Below, piece by piece: positions 49,826 through 59,174 of a stretch of DNA of 64,000 nt. The position numbers and the translations under genes are program-made. Origin of the DNA: CAYOZN01 sp964408455 (GTDB lineage: Bacteria; Planctomycetota; Phycisphaerae; UBA1845; UTPLA1); contig CAYOZN010000003.1 of NCBI GenBank assembly GCA_964408455.1, positions 124,001 through 188,000 of the forward strand, read 5' to 3'. Numbering within the stretch: position 1 is the stretch's first letter; the number at the start of each line of letters is the position of its first letter. Under the pieces are notes generated by a model that saw only the letters and a list, made by a program, of their open reading frames with translations, had not been told where the DNA came from and did no database searches.

Positions 49826-51343
49826 ATGTTCCTCCGCGCATCCATCGCATCTTTCCTTCTCGTTGCCACGCCGGCATGGGCGCAGGTGGTTCACCAGCCG
49901 GATGCCTTCGGCGACGCAATCTTCCGCAAGACGGATTTCGGCGCGGACGGTCTGATCCTGGCCGGCAACATGCTGCCGGCGCCGGACATGACCGGCTATA
50001 CCATCGGCCGCTGGGCGCCGGTCGATGCGGCGGTCGATCGCTACGTCGGCATCTGGAGCGACGCCGGCGACTTTCTCCGCTTCGACATGACGTTCGATGG
50101 CGTAATCAATCCGCCGGGCCCGCTGGCCATCAACACGCTGTACTACGATCCGTTTCTGTATGGCCCGAACCCGGTCTTCGGCTACATCGAGTTCGACGTG
50201 GACGCGGACGAGAACACGGGCGGGGAAGTGTCATTTCCTCAGCACCGTTACGCGGGGCATGTTGCGCGGTTTGGCGGGCACCCGGCCGGGGCGCGCTTTG
50301 CCAACCGCGTCGCGATCGCCGGTCCTCAATTGGACAACAACCTCTTGTCCGGGCCGATGGTGGAACGCAGCGGCGAGGAGTTTCACCTTGCCCTGTTCGG
50401 CGACCACTTCAATGCCATACAGCCGCAGGACGACAATACGGACTTCGAATTCGGAGCCGGCGAAACGTGGCTGGTCTTCGGGCGGCTGTTGCACCGCGCG
50501 CACGCCTTCGAACCCTTCAGCGGATCGAACGGCAACGGGGCCTACGAGCCCAACGTGCAGCTCCGGTTCAGCCACAACGTGGTCACCAACGCGACGACGA
50601 TCACGCTGGTGTATCAGTTGAACCAGTTCGGCGCCGCGCAGGTGGAGACCAACGGCGATCCGGCGCCGGTGCAAACGTCTGACGGAAGCCACTTCAACCA
50701 CACGTCGATCCAGGAGGGCCTTGAGAACCTCGTCAGCAGCCTGGCCGCGATTCCGCCGAGCGATCCGCGCCGCAACCTGCCGGAGTTCGCGCTGATCGCC
50801 GGCTGGGAAAACCGGAACCCGACGCTCTATCTGGACGCGCACACGTGGAAGGTGAACGCCGTGGTCGGCACCGCCTATGTCGATGAGTTCGATTCCGGCA
50901 TGCTCTTCGCCCCGACCGACGTGATGCCGTCGCCCCGCTTCGGCGATTTCAACGCAGACCATCAGGTCGACGCGGCCGACTTTGCCGCCTTCGATGAATT
51001 TCTGATCGAGCACGACGGCGACGGGGTGCTGGATGCCGGCCCCGGCGGCGATGGCGAGGTGTTGCTGTCGGGCTTCGGGCCGAACTTCTGCATGTTCGAT
51101 CTGGACTACAACGGCGCCGTGAACGACCTGGATCGCTGGCAGATCCCGGTCCTGGGCGATCTCGATATTGATTACGACGTGGACGAAATCGACGCATTGC
51201 TGTTCGTCAACCTGCTGGTCGGCGGCGGATCGTTCAATCCCGCGGATGCGAATCTGCTGCTTCAGCGCGCCGACATCAACGGCGACGGTTTTTTGGATGG
51301 GGCCGATCTTCAGGGATTTGTCGATCGGTTCCTGGCGGATTGA
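49826..51343 (+). CDS. Secreted protein with dockerin-like calcium-binding C-terminus
   Basis: 505 residues with a signal peptide (LRASIASFLLVATPAWA). The body contains an N-terminal module around GYIEFDVDADENTGGEVSF and a middle module ending in WENRNPTLYLDAHTWKVNAV; no family is recognised. The last 150 residues carry several EF-hand-like loops: GDFNADHQVDAADFAAFDEF, DLDYNGAVNDLDRW, DLDIDYDVDEIDALLFVNLL, DINGDGFLDGADLQGFVDRF. It is followed after 6 bases by a prepilin-like gene and then a two-component system. Confidence 0.8.
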   Translation: MFLRASIASFLLVATPAWAQVVHQPDAFGDAIFRKTDFGADGLILAGNMLPAPDMTGYTIGRWAPVDAAVDRYVGIWSDAGDFLRFDMTFDGVINPPGPLAINTLYYDPFLYGPNPVFGYIEFDVDADENTGGEVSFPQHRYAGHVARFGGHPAGARFANRVAIAGPQLDNNLLSGPMVERSGEEFHLALFGDHFNAIQPQDDNTDFEFGAGETWLVFGRLLHRAHAFEPFSGSNGNGAYEPNVQLRFSHNVVTNATTITLVYQLNQFGAAQVETNGDPAPVQTSDGSHFNHTSIQEGLENLVSSLAAIPPSDPRRNLPEFALIAGWENRNPTLYLDAHTWKVNAVVGTAYVDEFDSGMLFAPTDVMPSPRFGDFNADHQVDAADFAAFDEFLIEHDGDGVLDAGPGGDGEVLLSGFGPNFCMFDLDYNGAVNDLDRWQIPVLGDLDIDYDVDEIDALLFVNLLVGGGSFNPADANLLLQRADINGDGFLDGADLQGFVDRFLAD

Positions 51344-51349
51344 CAACAA

Positions 51350-52120
51350 ATGTCAGAGGCAGGTCCATTGAAGGGAAGGATCGTGGCGGCGGGCCGTCGC
51401 GCGCGCCGGCCGGCCTTCAGCCTGCTGGAAATGCTGATCGTGATCGCGATTATCTCGCTTTTGCTCGCGCTGTTGCTGCCGGCACTCTCGGCATGCCGCC
51501 GCTCGGGAAAGAACCTCCGCTGTGCCGCACAGATGAAACAGATTGCGTTCGACTTCAGCCTGTTCGCCGACGATCTGATGGGCCGACAGGGCGGGCCTGG
51601 CGAGGACCAGAAATACTTCTGGCTGGAGGATTTTCAGGAGAGCCTCTATCGCGTGCACGAGTTCTGGGATTCGCCGGAGCAGATTCGCGCGCCCTTCGAC
51701 GCCGATCGCGAGGCCATGCTGTGCCCGGAGGGGCCGAGGGAGCTGTACCGGCGGGCCAACCAGCCGTGCAGCGCCGGCGCGGTGTTCCCGAAGGAGAACA
51801 TCAGCGTGGCGTTCAACCGCCGCCTGCATCGGCCGCAGGCGGAGTCGCCGCAGGTGCTGCTGACGTCGCGCATTCTGAATCATCCCAATGTGCCGCTGGC
51901 CCTGGACGTGGACGGACGCAGCGCACAAACGCCGGACGAGAACACCTGCTACGTCGCGCCGCCGCTGGCGGGCGACGACGGATACCAGTCCGGCCTGTGG
52001 TGGTTTCCGTCCTTCCGGCACGGCGGTCGGCTGAACATTGCGTTCGTCGGAGGGCACGTCGCGTCGATGAAATCGTGGGCGCTCATGCCGGATGCCGACT
52101 GGGGATACACGCCGAACTGA
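51350..52120 (+). CDS. Prepilin-like protein
   Basis: 256 residues. RRPAFSLLEMLIVIAIISLL is a type III (prepilin) signal, with Phe at +1 and the Glu at +5 position. The hydrophobic helix continues to LLPALSACRRS. A C-terminal GGRLNIAFVGGHVASM resembles the glycine/His end of planctomycete pseudopilins. ATG 51350 lies 6 bases after the dockerin-protein stop and 21 bases before the kinase gene, so all probably share one transcript. Confidence 0.8.
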   Translation: MSEAGPLKGRIVAAGRRARRPAFSLLEMLIVIAIISLLLALLLPALSACRRSGKNLRCAAQMKQIAFDFSLFADDLMGRQGGPGEDQKYFWLEDFQESLYRVHEFWDSPEQIRAPFDADREAMLCPEGPRELYRRANQPCSAGAVFPKENISVAFNRRLHRPQAESPQVLLTSRILNHPNVPLALDVDGRSAQTPDENTCYVAPPLAGDDGYQSGLWWFPSFRHGGRLNIAFVGGHVASMKSWALMPDADWGYTPN

Positions 52121-52141
52121 CGATCGCGACGGGGCGCCTGC

Positions 52142-53527
52142 ATGAGCCTGCGGACAAAATGCGCCGTGCTGCTGGTGGCGTTCGAGCTGACGCTGGCGGC
52201 GACCCTGCTGTTGACGGTGCGATATATCGGAACCTATTTCGAGGATGCCGCGGAGACGCTGGCGGTCTCGAATCGCACGGGGGCCGATCTGGCGCGACTG
52301 AAGGCGCTGGTGCGCGAAGAGCTGAACCTGGTGCGCGAGGGCGGCGCCAGCGACGCGGTGCGCGAACGGCTCGACCGGGAGATCGGCGAGGCGATCAACC
52401 GGCTGGGCGGCAATGGCCAGGCGCTGGGTGCCTCCGACATGATGCAGCTCCGCCAGCTTGCCGCGCAGCGACAAAGCGGCGGAACAGAGATCGCCGGACA
52501 GTTGGCCCTGTACAATTATCTGGTTGGCCTCGAGATGCGGGTGATGAATGCCGTTCGCTCGCTGGTGGAGACATCATTCCAGGCGCAGCAGCGGGCGGCG
52601 ATGATTCTCGCGTTGAACATGCTCGTGTCCGCGGTGCTGGGGGTGGCGGGCATGGTGCTGGTGCGGCGCTGGGTGCTGCTGCCGGTGCAGGCCCTGAAGC
52701 ACGCGACGGACCAGTATGCGCAGGGGCGGCTGGAGTACAAGGCCCGGGTGCATTCGGGCGACGAGCTGGGCCGGCTGGCGACGGCGATGAATACGATGTC
52801 GGCCGAGCTTGCGCAAAACCAGCGGCAGAAGGTGGTGCGCGAGCGGCTGGCGGCCATGGGTGAACTTGTATCGTACGTGGCGCACAACATCCGCAATCCG
52901 CTGGCAGGAATACGCAGCCTGGCGGAATCGTGCCTTCGGCGGATGCCGGGCGACGCGCCGCTGCGGCGCGAGCAGGAGGAGATCGTCGGGGCGATCGAGC
53001 GGATGCAGCGCTGGATGCGGGAGCTGGAGCATTCGTGCAAGCCGCTGGAAATCGAACCGAAAGAGGTGGCGATCAACGAACTGATCGACAACGTGATCGC
53101 GGTGTTCCGGCCGATGGCGGAGCGGCGAAAGATCGATCTGTGCCGGAACGGAAACGGCCGCGGACAATCGGTATGCGTGGACGAGCGACACTTTGAACAG
53201 GCGGTGGCGGCCGTAGTGGGCAACGCCATCGAGGCGGCGGGCGAGCGCGGCCGCGTGACGATCGGCTTCGAGCATCGCGACGAAGGCGACGGCTGGTCGC
53301 TGCACGTTCGCGACAGCGGCAAGGGTGTGCCGGCGGAGTTGCGCCAGCGCATCTTTCATCCGACGTTCAGTACGAAACGAGAGGGTCAGGGGTTGGGGTT
53401 GACGATGGCTCGGAAGATCGCCGAACTGCACGGCGGTCAACTTGAACTCGAAAGTCCGGCGACGGGCGGAGCGCTGTTTCGGTTCACGCTGCCCGCACGG
53501 CCGGCACTGAAGGCCCCTGATGTCTGA
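52142..53527 (+). CDS. NtrB/AtoS-type sensor histidine kinase
   Basis: 461 residues. TM1 at about 8-26, an extracytoplasmic sensory region (about 30-150), TM2 at about 153-175, HAMP (about 176-228), HisKA with His248 in LVSYVAHNIRNPLAGI, and a HATPase domain with the N box VVGNAIEAAG, DSGKGVP (G1) and GQGLGLTMAR (G2). The form NIRNPL rather than HEIRNPL is typical for NtrB/AtoS-like kinases. It overlaps the regulator gene by 8 bases. The signal is unknown. Confidence 0.9.
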   Translation: MSLRTKCAVLLVAFELTLAATLLLTVRYIGTYFEDAAETLAVSNRTGADLARLKALVREELNLVREGGASDAVRERLDREIGEAINRLGGNGQALGASDMMQLRQLAAQRQSGGTEIAGQLALYNYLVGLEMRVMNAVRSLVETSFQAQQRAAMILALNMLVSAVLGVAGMVLVRRWVLLPVQALKHATDQYAQGRLEYKARVHSGDELGRLATAMNTMSAELAQNQRQKVVRERLAAMGELVSYVAHNIRNPLAGIRSLAESCLRRMPGDAPLRREQEEIVGAIERMQRWMRELEHSCKPLEIEPKEVAINELIDNVIAVFRPMAERRKIDLCRNGNGRGQSVCVDERHFEQAVAAVVGNAIEAAGERGRVTIGFEHRDEGDGWSLHVRDSGKGVPAELRQRIFHPTFSTKREGQGLGLTMARKIAELHGGQLELESPATGGALFRFTLPARPALKAPDV

Positions 53528-54908
53528 CATTCTGATCGTCGACGACGAAGAAACGCTATTGGCGACGCTGAGTCTGGAGCTGCGTCGCACCGGACATACC
53601 ATCGCGGCGGCGCAATCCGCCGAGCAGGCGCTGGAGCTGCTCGAATTGCGCGAGCCCCAGGTGGCGCTGGTGGACATACGCCTGCCGGAGATGGACGGCG
53701 TGCAGCTCATCTCGCGCATCCGGGCGGCCGGGCACGACTTTCCGATCGTGGTGATGACGGCCTACGGCTCGGTGGAGGGCGCGGTGGCGGCCATGAAGGT
53801 GGGCGCCGACGACTACCTCCAGAAACCGGTGGGGATCGCCGAGCTGGAACTGGTCATCGAGCGCGTGCTGCGCAACAGCCGGCTGATCGACCGGCTGGAT
53901 GCCTTCGAGCGCGAGCGCGAGCGCCAGGGGGCTGAGCGGACGCTCATCGCCCGGAGCGAGGCGATGAAGCGTGCCATGGCCATGGCATCACGAATCGCAT
54001 CGGTGCCGCCGGACGACGATGGCTCGCTGCCGGCGGTGCTGATCACCGGCGAGACCGGGGCCGGCAAGGACGTGCTGGCCCATCACATGCACGATCTGAG
54101 CGGGCGTCGCGAGGCGCCCTTCGTGCAGATCAACTGCTCGGCCCTGCCGGCCTCGCTGGTGGAGACGGAACTCTTTGGCAGCGAGCGCGGGGCGACGGGG
54201 GCCCTTGCCGGAAAAAAGGGACTCTTCGAGGCGGCGGGCGAGGGAACGGTCTTTCTCGACGAGATTGGTGACATGCCTGTGTCACTCCAGGCCAAGCTGC
54301 TGCTGGTGCTGGAAAGGCGCTCCTTCCGGCGGGCCGGGGAAGACCGCGACCGGCGGGTGAAGGCGAGACTGCTGGCGGCGACGAACTGCGATCTGTCGCA
54401 ACTGGCGGCGGAAGGCCGGTTCCGCAAGGACCTGCTGTTCCGGCTTCAGGCGCTGTCGATCGACGTGCCGCCGCTGCGATCCAGGCCGGATGATCTGGTG
54501 CCGCTCGCAGAGCACTTCATCGATCGGCAGTCCCGCCGGCTTCACCGGGCGGCCCCAAAACTCTCGGCCGAGGCGATCGCGGTGATGCGGCGTTACGCCT
54601 GGCCCGGCAACGTCCGCGAGCTGGACAACGTCATGCAGCGGGCGGTGCTGCTCTGCGACGAACGCGTCATCCGGGCCGAAGGGCTGAACCTGTCGCAGGG
54701 GGCGCTGGCGCCGCAGCCGATGAGCCTGTCGGCCCTGCGGCTGCCGTTTGGCTGCGAGGGCTTCACGCTGGCCGACGTGGAGGACCTAGCCATCCAGCAG
54801 GCACTCGAGCACTGCCGCGGCAATGTCTCCGAGGCGGCACGCATCCTGGGTGTGAGTCGAGGGGCGTTGCGCCACCGCCTCGACCGGCGAAGCGAACCAG
54901 CCGAATGA
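53520..54908 (+). CDS. NtrC-family AAA+ response regulator with a shortened GAFTGA loop
   Basis: 462 residues. Receiver (1-120) with phosphoacceptor Asp52 (VDIRLPEMDG); AAA+ domain with Walker A GETGAGKD (177-184) and Walker B VFLDEIG (244-250); an Arg-finger region; and a C-terminal Fis-type helix-turn-helix (NVSEAARILGVSRGALRHRL). The GAFTGA loop that contacts sigma-54 reads ELFGSERGATGALAGKKG: the Phe is missing (GATGA at 224-228). In characterised activators this residue is essential for sigma-54 (family knowledge), so this one may act without sigma-54 or by an altered contact. The partner kinase gene overlaps. Confidence 0.92.
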   Translation: MSDILIVDDEETLLATLSLELRRTGHTIAAAQSAEQALELLELREPQVALVDIRLPEMDGVQLISRIRAAGHDFPIVVMTAYGSVEGAVAAMKVGADDYLQKPVGIAELELVIERVLRNSRLIDRLDAFERERERQGAERTLIARSEAMKRAMAMASRIASVPPDDDGSLPAVLITGETGAGKDVLAHHMHDLSGRREAPFVQINCSALPASLVETELFGSERGATGALAGKKGLFEAAGEGTVFLDEIGDMPVSLQAKLLLVLERRSFRRAGEDRDRRVKARLLAATNCDLSQLAAEGRFRKDLLFRLQALSIDVPPLRSRPDDLVPLAEHFIDRQSRRLHRAAPKLSAEAIAVMRRYAWPGNVRELDNVMQRAVLLCDERVIRAEGLNLSQGALAPQPMSLSALRLPFGCEGFTLADVEDLAIQQALEHCRGNVSEAARILGVSRGALRHRLDRRSEPAE

Positions 54909-55030
54909 GCCTCGCCCTTCGCGGCGCGCACGGGACACACGCCGGCGCGTCGCGCGCAAGAGGTGCATTCTCCGGCTTACCTTCGGAAAATGCGAAGCTT
55001 GCAAACACACGGGTCCCGCGGACGCGGCCA

Positions 55031-55060
55031 TTCGCACCAACTGTCGATTTCGGCTAAACT
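55031..55060 (+). promoter_or_regulatory. Possible promoter of the sixA-ppx cluster
   Basis: TTCGCA (4/6) and TAAACT (4/6) with an 18-base spacer, about 100 bases before sixA. Confidence 0.35.
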
Positions 55061-55162
55061 AACGGTTATACGTCCCGCCGCCGTCCTCCGGCGGCTCAAC
55101 TCAATTTGCTGACATGGTGTGCATGCCGGCAGCGGCGCAGCAGCCGTTGAGGAGATACTGTC

Positions 55163-55675
55163 GTGCAGCTCTTTCTGGTGCGGCACGCCATTGCTCAGGA
55201 TCGCCGGGAGGCGGACGTCGCCGATGAGGAGCGCCCTTTGACGACAAAGGGCATTCACCGCATGCGGGAGATCGTCCGCGGCCTCTCGAGACTGGGCGTC
55301 GAGCTGGGTTCGATCTGGACGAGCCCTTTGCGGCGAGCCCGGCAGACGGCGGAGTTGCTGGCCGAGTTGCGGGGTTTTGACGGCGAAATTCGCGACGAGG
55401 GCTCGCTGCGACCCGGGGGTGATTTCAACGAGCTTGCGCGATCGATCAATGCCTCGAATTGCGAAGGACCGCTTGCCCTGGTCGGCCACGAGCCCGACAT
55501 GGGCGAACTTGCTGCATGGCTGGTGTCGGGCAGGCCAGAGTCGTTTATCGAAATGCGGAAGGGAGCTGCGGCCTGCGTCGCGACAGACGGGGATGTGCAA
55601 CCCGGCGCTGCCAGGCTGGTGTGGTTGATGCCACCGCGCGTGATGCGTCGACTGGGCAGGGCCAAGCGAGATTAG
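55163..55675 (+). CDS. sixA: SixA-like phosphohistidine phosphatase
   Basis: 170-residue histidine-phosphatase-superfamily protein. The RHG-type motif is LFLVRHAIAQDR with catalytic His8; Arg residues in SPLRRARQTAELL and the second His in LALVGHEPDMGEL complete the site. GTG start with GAGGAG eight bases upstream. In E. coli SixA acts on phosphohistidine of phosphotransfer proteins. Here it heads a set with CHAD and Ppx proteins, a grouping associated with polyphosphate. Confidence 0.9.
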   Translation: MQLFLVRHAIAQDRREADVADEERPLTTKGIHRMREIVRGLSRLGVELGSIWTSPLRRARQTAELLAELRGFDGEIRDEGSLRPGGDFNELARSINASNCEGPLALVGHEPDMGELAAWLVSGRPESFIEMRKGAAACVATDGDVQPGAARLVWLMPPRVMRRLGRAKRD

Positions 55676-55743
55676 ACGCGAGGCATGCCGCCGGGTGGCA
55701 TGCGGCGACGGATGATTGATGGAGGCAAACCGAAGGGTGCCGC

Positions 55744-56712
55744 ATGACGAGAACCAATCGACTGGTTCGCTATGCACTGCGACAACTCGAACGGCTGTCA
55801 AATGCATATGACGGCGTGATGAGAACCGGCGACGAGGCCGCGGTTCACCACCTTCGCGTCGCGTCGCGACGCCTGAATGAGCCGCTGGAGCTCATGTCGC
55901 CGCTGGCCGGCCACAAGAAGACTGCGGCCGCGCAAAAAGCGCTTAAGCGGCTGCGGCGGTGCCTGAACAAGGTCCGCGATCTCGACGTCCTCAGCGCATC
56001 GCTCTCGAGGGCCGCCTCCCTGATGGAGGGACGCGACCGGGAAATCGCGCGTCTGAACGACGACCTGGCTGAAGAGAGACTCGTGGAAATCGGCAAGTCG
56101 CGCCGCGAATTGCGCAAGCGCGAGCCACTCAAGCTGATTCGAAAGATCGAGTCGCTGTGTGAATCGATCGGACCCCGTCAGGCGGTCCGGCGGGAAAAGC
56201 GGATCGGCGACGAGGCGGGCCGAATGTGGCAACATCGCGCCGAGTCACTTCTGGCAATGAGTCCCGAGGGCGAAGGGGCCGTTGACCTGCACGACGTGCG
56301 CGTCAGGCTGAAGGGACTGCGATACCTGACGGAGCTGTGCGATCGCGTGCAGCGGCGGGATTCGGCAGCACTGTTGGATGTTCTTACGGCGATGCAGGAC
56401 CGGCTGGGCGCGTGGAATGACAACATCATGGCGACGCGCTATATCAGCGGGATGGCGACGGAGGAGCGGCGGTTGTCGTCAGATGCCCGGTATGCATCCT
56501 TTCTGTTGTCCTATGCGTCGGCGCGTGCGAAGGTCGTCGCGGCCGAGCACCGCGCATCCCTGGCTGCGTGGCCGCGGGTGGAGCAGGCGCTTCAGGAACG
56601 GCTGAATCCCTGTCGCTTGCTTCCGAAGGTGGCGACAGGAAGCGAGGCGGGGCCGGAGGTTCGTTCGGAGCCCATGCCGGCAAGGCGAGAGCCTTCACCG
56701 ACGGCGGGTTAG
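55744..56712 (+). CDS. CHAD-domain protein
   Basis: 322 residues made of two helical halves with conserved basic/His positions: VHHLRVASRRLNEPLEL in the first and VDLHDVRVRLKGLRYLTELC in the second, plus KALKRLRRCLNKVRDLDVL. CHAD domains bind polyphosphate through these Arg/Lys/His residues (family knowledge). The C-terminus is a Pro/Glu tail. Located between sixA and ppx on the same strand; the three probably form an operon. Confidence 0.9.
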   Translation: MTRTNRLVRYALRQLERLSNAYDGVMRTGDEAAVHHLRVASRRLNEPLELMSPLAGHKKTAAAQKALKRLRRCLNKVRDLDVLSASLSRAASLMEGRDREIARLNDDLAEERLVEIGKSRRELRKREPLKLIRKIESLCESIGPRQAVRREKRIGDEAGRMWQHRAESLLAMSPEGEGAVDLHDVRVRLKGLRYLTELCDRVQRRDSAALLDVLTAMQDRLGAWNDNIMATRYISGMATEERRLSSDARYASFLLSYASARAKVVAAEHRASLAAWPRVEQALQERLNPCRLLPKVATGSEAGPEVRSEPMPARREPSPTAG

Positions 56713-56806
56713 CCGGGCCGCGTTCGCCAGGGCAAGCGGCCTCGCCTACGATTCGTTTATGATCGATGCGGCGCTCCGCCGTTGAGTGGCGGGCGATCGG
56801 CAAGAC

Positions 56807-58591
56807 ATGTTCGTTGCGAAATTCGCGACAACGCCAGGCTCAGCGATGGACGATGGGGACGGCAGTACGCTGGCGGATTTGGACGATGCTCTTGTGGGTG
56901 CATCGCCTGGGCCGGGATACGGGCGCTCGGAACCGGGCGGCAACGGGGGTATGTTCGTCTTGCGGGATGAAACGGCGCCCAGGCGACCGCTGCCGATGAA
57001 GTTCGGCGCCATCGACGTCGGCACGAACAGCATTCACCTTTTGATGGCGGAGATCTCGCCGGAGGGCGACTTTGTCGTGCTTGGCCGCGACAAGGACATG
57101 GTGCGCCTGGGCCGGGGCGGTTTTTCGCGGCACGTGCTGACGGTCGAGGCGATGGATGCCGGGATCGAGGCCCTGAAGCGTTTCGTCAAGATGGCGGAGT
57201 TGAAGGAAGTGACGAAGATCTGGGCGGTGGCCACCAGCGCCGTCCGGGAATCGCGGAATGGCGGAGACTTCGTGGCGCGTGCCCGCGACGAAGTGGGCCT
57301 GAATCTCCACGTGATCACGGCGGAGGAGGAGGCGCGGCTCATCTACCTGGGCGTTCGAAACGCGGTGGACCTGGGCACGCGGCCGGACACGCACGGCCTG
57401 ATCGTGGACATCGGCGGCGGGAGCGTCGAGCTGATCGTCGGCGATGCCATGTCGCCGCGGCATCTCTTCAGTGCCAAGCTGGGGGCATCGCGGCTGGCGG
57501 AACTTTTTCTGATGGGCGACGTTGCGCGGCACGGCGAGATCAAGCGGCTGCGGCGGCACATCCGGCGCCAACTCGCGCCCTTCTTCGCGGCGGCCCGCGG
57601 CGAGAATATCGCACGCTGCATCGGCACGTCGGGCTCCATCAAGAGCCTGTGCGTGATGGCCGACGCCCTGCGGGAGCGGCCGGCCGGCGAGGAGGCATTC
57701 TCGTTCCGGGCGTCGCAGGCCGAAATGAAGGACATTCTTTCGCGACTGATCGGGCGGACGCGCGAAGAGCGGCTGTCGACGCCGGGCATGGACGCGAGCC
57801 GCGTCGATACGTCCCTGCCGGCGGCGGCGGTGCTGCACGCGATCATGGATGAGCTGTCGCTCGAGGCGGTGGAGCACTGCGACTCTGCCCTGCGCGAAGG
57901 CGTGATTGTGGACTATATCGGCAGGCACCGGCAGAAGCTGCTGGCTCGCGCGACCTGGCCCAATCCACGATTGCGCAGTGTCATCCGTTTGGCAGACCGG
58001 TGCAACTACCGGCAGCAGCATGCCGAACAGGTGGCACGGCTGGCGGCGCAGCTCTTCGAGCAGCTGGCGCCGCTGCACGGGCTCGACGCGCAGTACCGCG
58101 AGTGGCTGACGTACGCGTGTCTGCTGCACGACGTCGGTTATCTGATCGGCCACGGCGGCCACCACAAGCACAGCTATTACCTGATTCGCAACGGGGGCCT
58201 GAAGGGCTTCGAAGACGGGGAAATCGAGATCATCGCCAACATCGCCCGTTATCACCGCAAGGAGCGGCCGAAGAAAAGCCACTACAGCTTTCAGCATCTC
58301 GAGCCGGCACACCGCAAGCCGGTGAGAAAGCTCAGCGTCCTGCTGCGCGTGGCGAATGCGCTGGATCGAACGCACTACTCGGTCGTTCGCGGGGTTCACT
58401 GCCGCATCCACCGCGACCGCGTCGCACTGGCGGTCGACGCCATGCAGGATGCGGAGCTGGAGCTCTGGCACACGCGGCGGCAGGCGGAACTGTTCGAGCG
58501 GGAATTCGATCTGCCGCTGGAAGTGAGACTCGCCGGCGACTGCCAGGAAGCGCCGGTGGACGGCGCGCAAGCCGCGCGATCGCCGGCCTGA
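56807..58591 (+). CDS. ppx: Exopolyphosphatase/GppA-type phosphatase with C-terminal HD domain
   Basis: 594 residues from ATG 56807 (GTG 56786 or ATG 56996 are alternatives). The N-terminal ASKHA phosphatase domain begins at about residue 64: MKFGAIDVGTNSIHLLMAEI, VATSAVRESRNG, ITAEEEARLIYLGV, IVDIGGGSVELIVG. The C-terminal domain has an HD-type motif, His441-Asp442 in LLHDVGYLIGHGGHH, as in Ppx. It should degrade polyphosphate or pppGpp. Context with CHAD and SixA favours polyphosphate. The head (1-63) is not conserved. Confidence 0.9.
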   Translation: MFVAKFATTPGSAMDDGDGSTLADLDDALVGASPGPGYGRSEPGGNGGMFVLRDETAPRRPLPMKFGAIDVGTNSIHLLMAEISPEGDFVVLGRDKDMVRLGRGGFSRHVLTVEAMDAGIEALKRFVKMAELKEVTKIWAVATSAVRESRNGGDFVARARDEVGLNLHVITAEEEARLIYLGVRNAVDLGTRPDTHGLIVDIGGGSVELIVGDAMSPRHLFSAKLGASRLAELFLMGDVARHGEIKRLRRHIRRQLAPFFAAARGENIARCIGTSGSIKSLCVMADALRERPAGEEAFSFRASQAEMKDILSRLIGRTREERLSTPGMDASRVDTSLPAAAVLHAIMDELSLEAVEHCDSALREGVIVDYIGRHRQKLLARATWPNPRLRSVIRLADRCNYRQQHAEQVARLAAQLFEQLAPLHGLDAQYREWLTYACLLHDVGYLIGHGGHHKHSYYLIRNGGLKGFEDGEIEIIANIARYHRKERPKKSHYSFQHLEPAHRKPVRKLSVLLRVANALDRTHYSVVRGVHCRIHRDRVALAVDAMQDAELELWHTRRQAELFEREFDLPLEVRLAGDCQEAPVDGAQAARSPA

Positions 58592-58824
58592 GCACGGGTC
58601 TGAATCGGGGCGCTGCGGGCCGGAACTCTTCGCAAGCCGATCCCGCGGGCTGATTGTCGTCTCACAATCGGGCGGTCGCCCGCTTTGCCATCAAGTCTGC
58701 GCCGGACAAAGTTATCCGCATTTCACGCTCCTGTAGGCGTCCGGTCGCGTCCAACTCCGTAGAATCCGACGAAGCAACCGGCGTTTTTTGCCACAAACGG
58801 ACTTTACACCTTGAAGGAACTGCC

Positions 58825-59070
58825 ATGAAAACGCTCCATGCCATCGTCGTGACACTTATCATCATCGGCGCCATCAACTGGGGCCTGGTGGGCTTGTTCG
58901 ACTACAACCTGGTTTCGAACATCTTCGGATTCGACTCCTGGTTCAGCAATCTGCTCTACATCCTGGTCGGCATCGCCGGCGTGATCGCGGCGTTTACGGA
59001 ATTCGCCGTGCACCGGGATCATCACCATCACGGTCACGTGACCACGGCGACGCCGCATCGCGTCGCCTGA
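58825..59070 (+). CDS. DUF378 small membrane protein
   Basis: 81 residues. KTLHAIVVTLIIIGAINWGL then VGLFDYNLVSNIFG matches DUF378 (YuzA-like) proteins: two membrane spans with a conserved N-W-G-L-V motif. The His-rich tail (HRDHHHHGHV) could bind metal. ATG 58825 has AAGGA seven bases upstream; earlier starts are not credible. Function unknown. Confidence 0.88.
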   Translation: MKTLHAIVVTLIIIGAINWGLVGLFDYNLVSNIFGFDSWFSNLLYILVGIAGVIAAFTEFAVHRDHHHHGHVTTATPHRVA

Positions 59071-59174
59071 GCATGAATCGCGATCGAAGCCCGCCGCTCG
59101 CCTCGAGTGGAACAGGCCGGGGCGGGCGGGCGCGCAGTCGAAAGCAAACACAGGTAACAGGTTAGGGAACTGCA

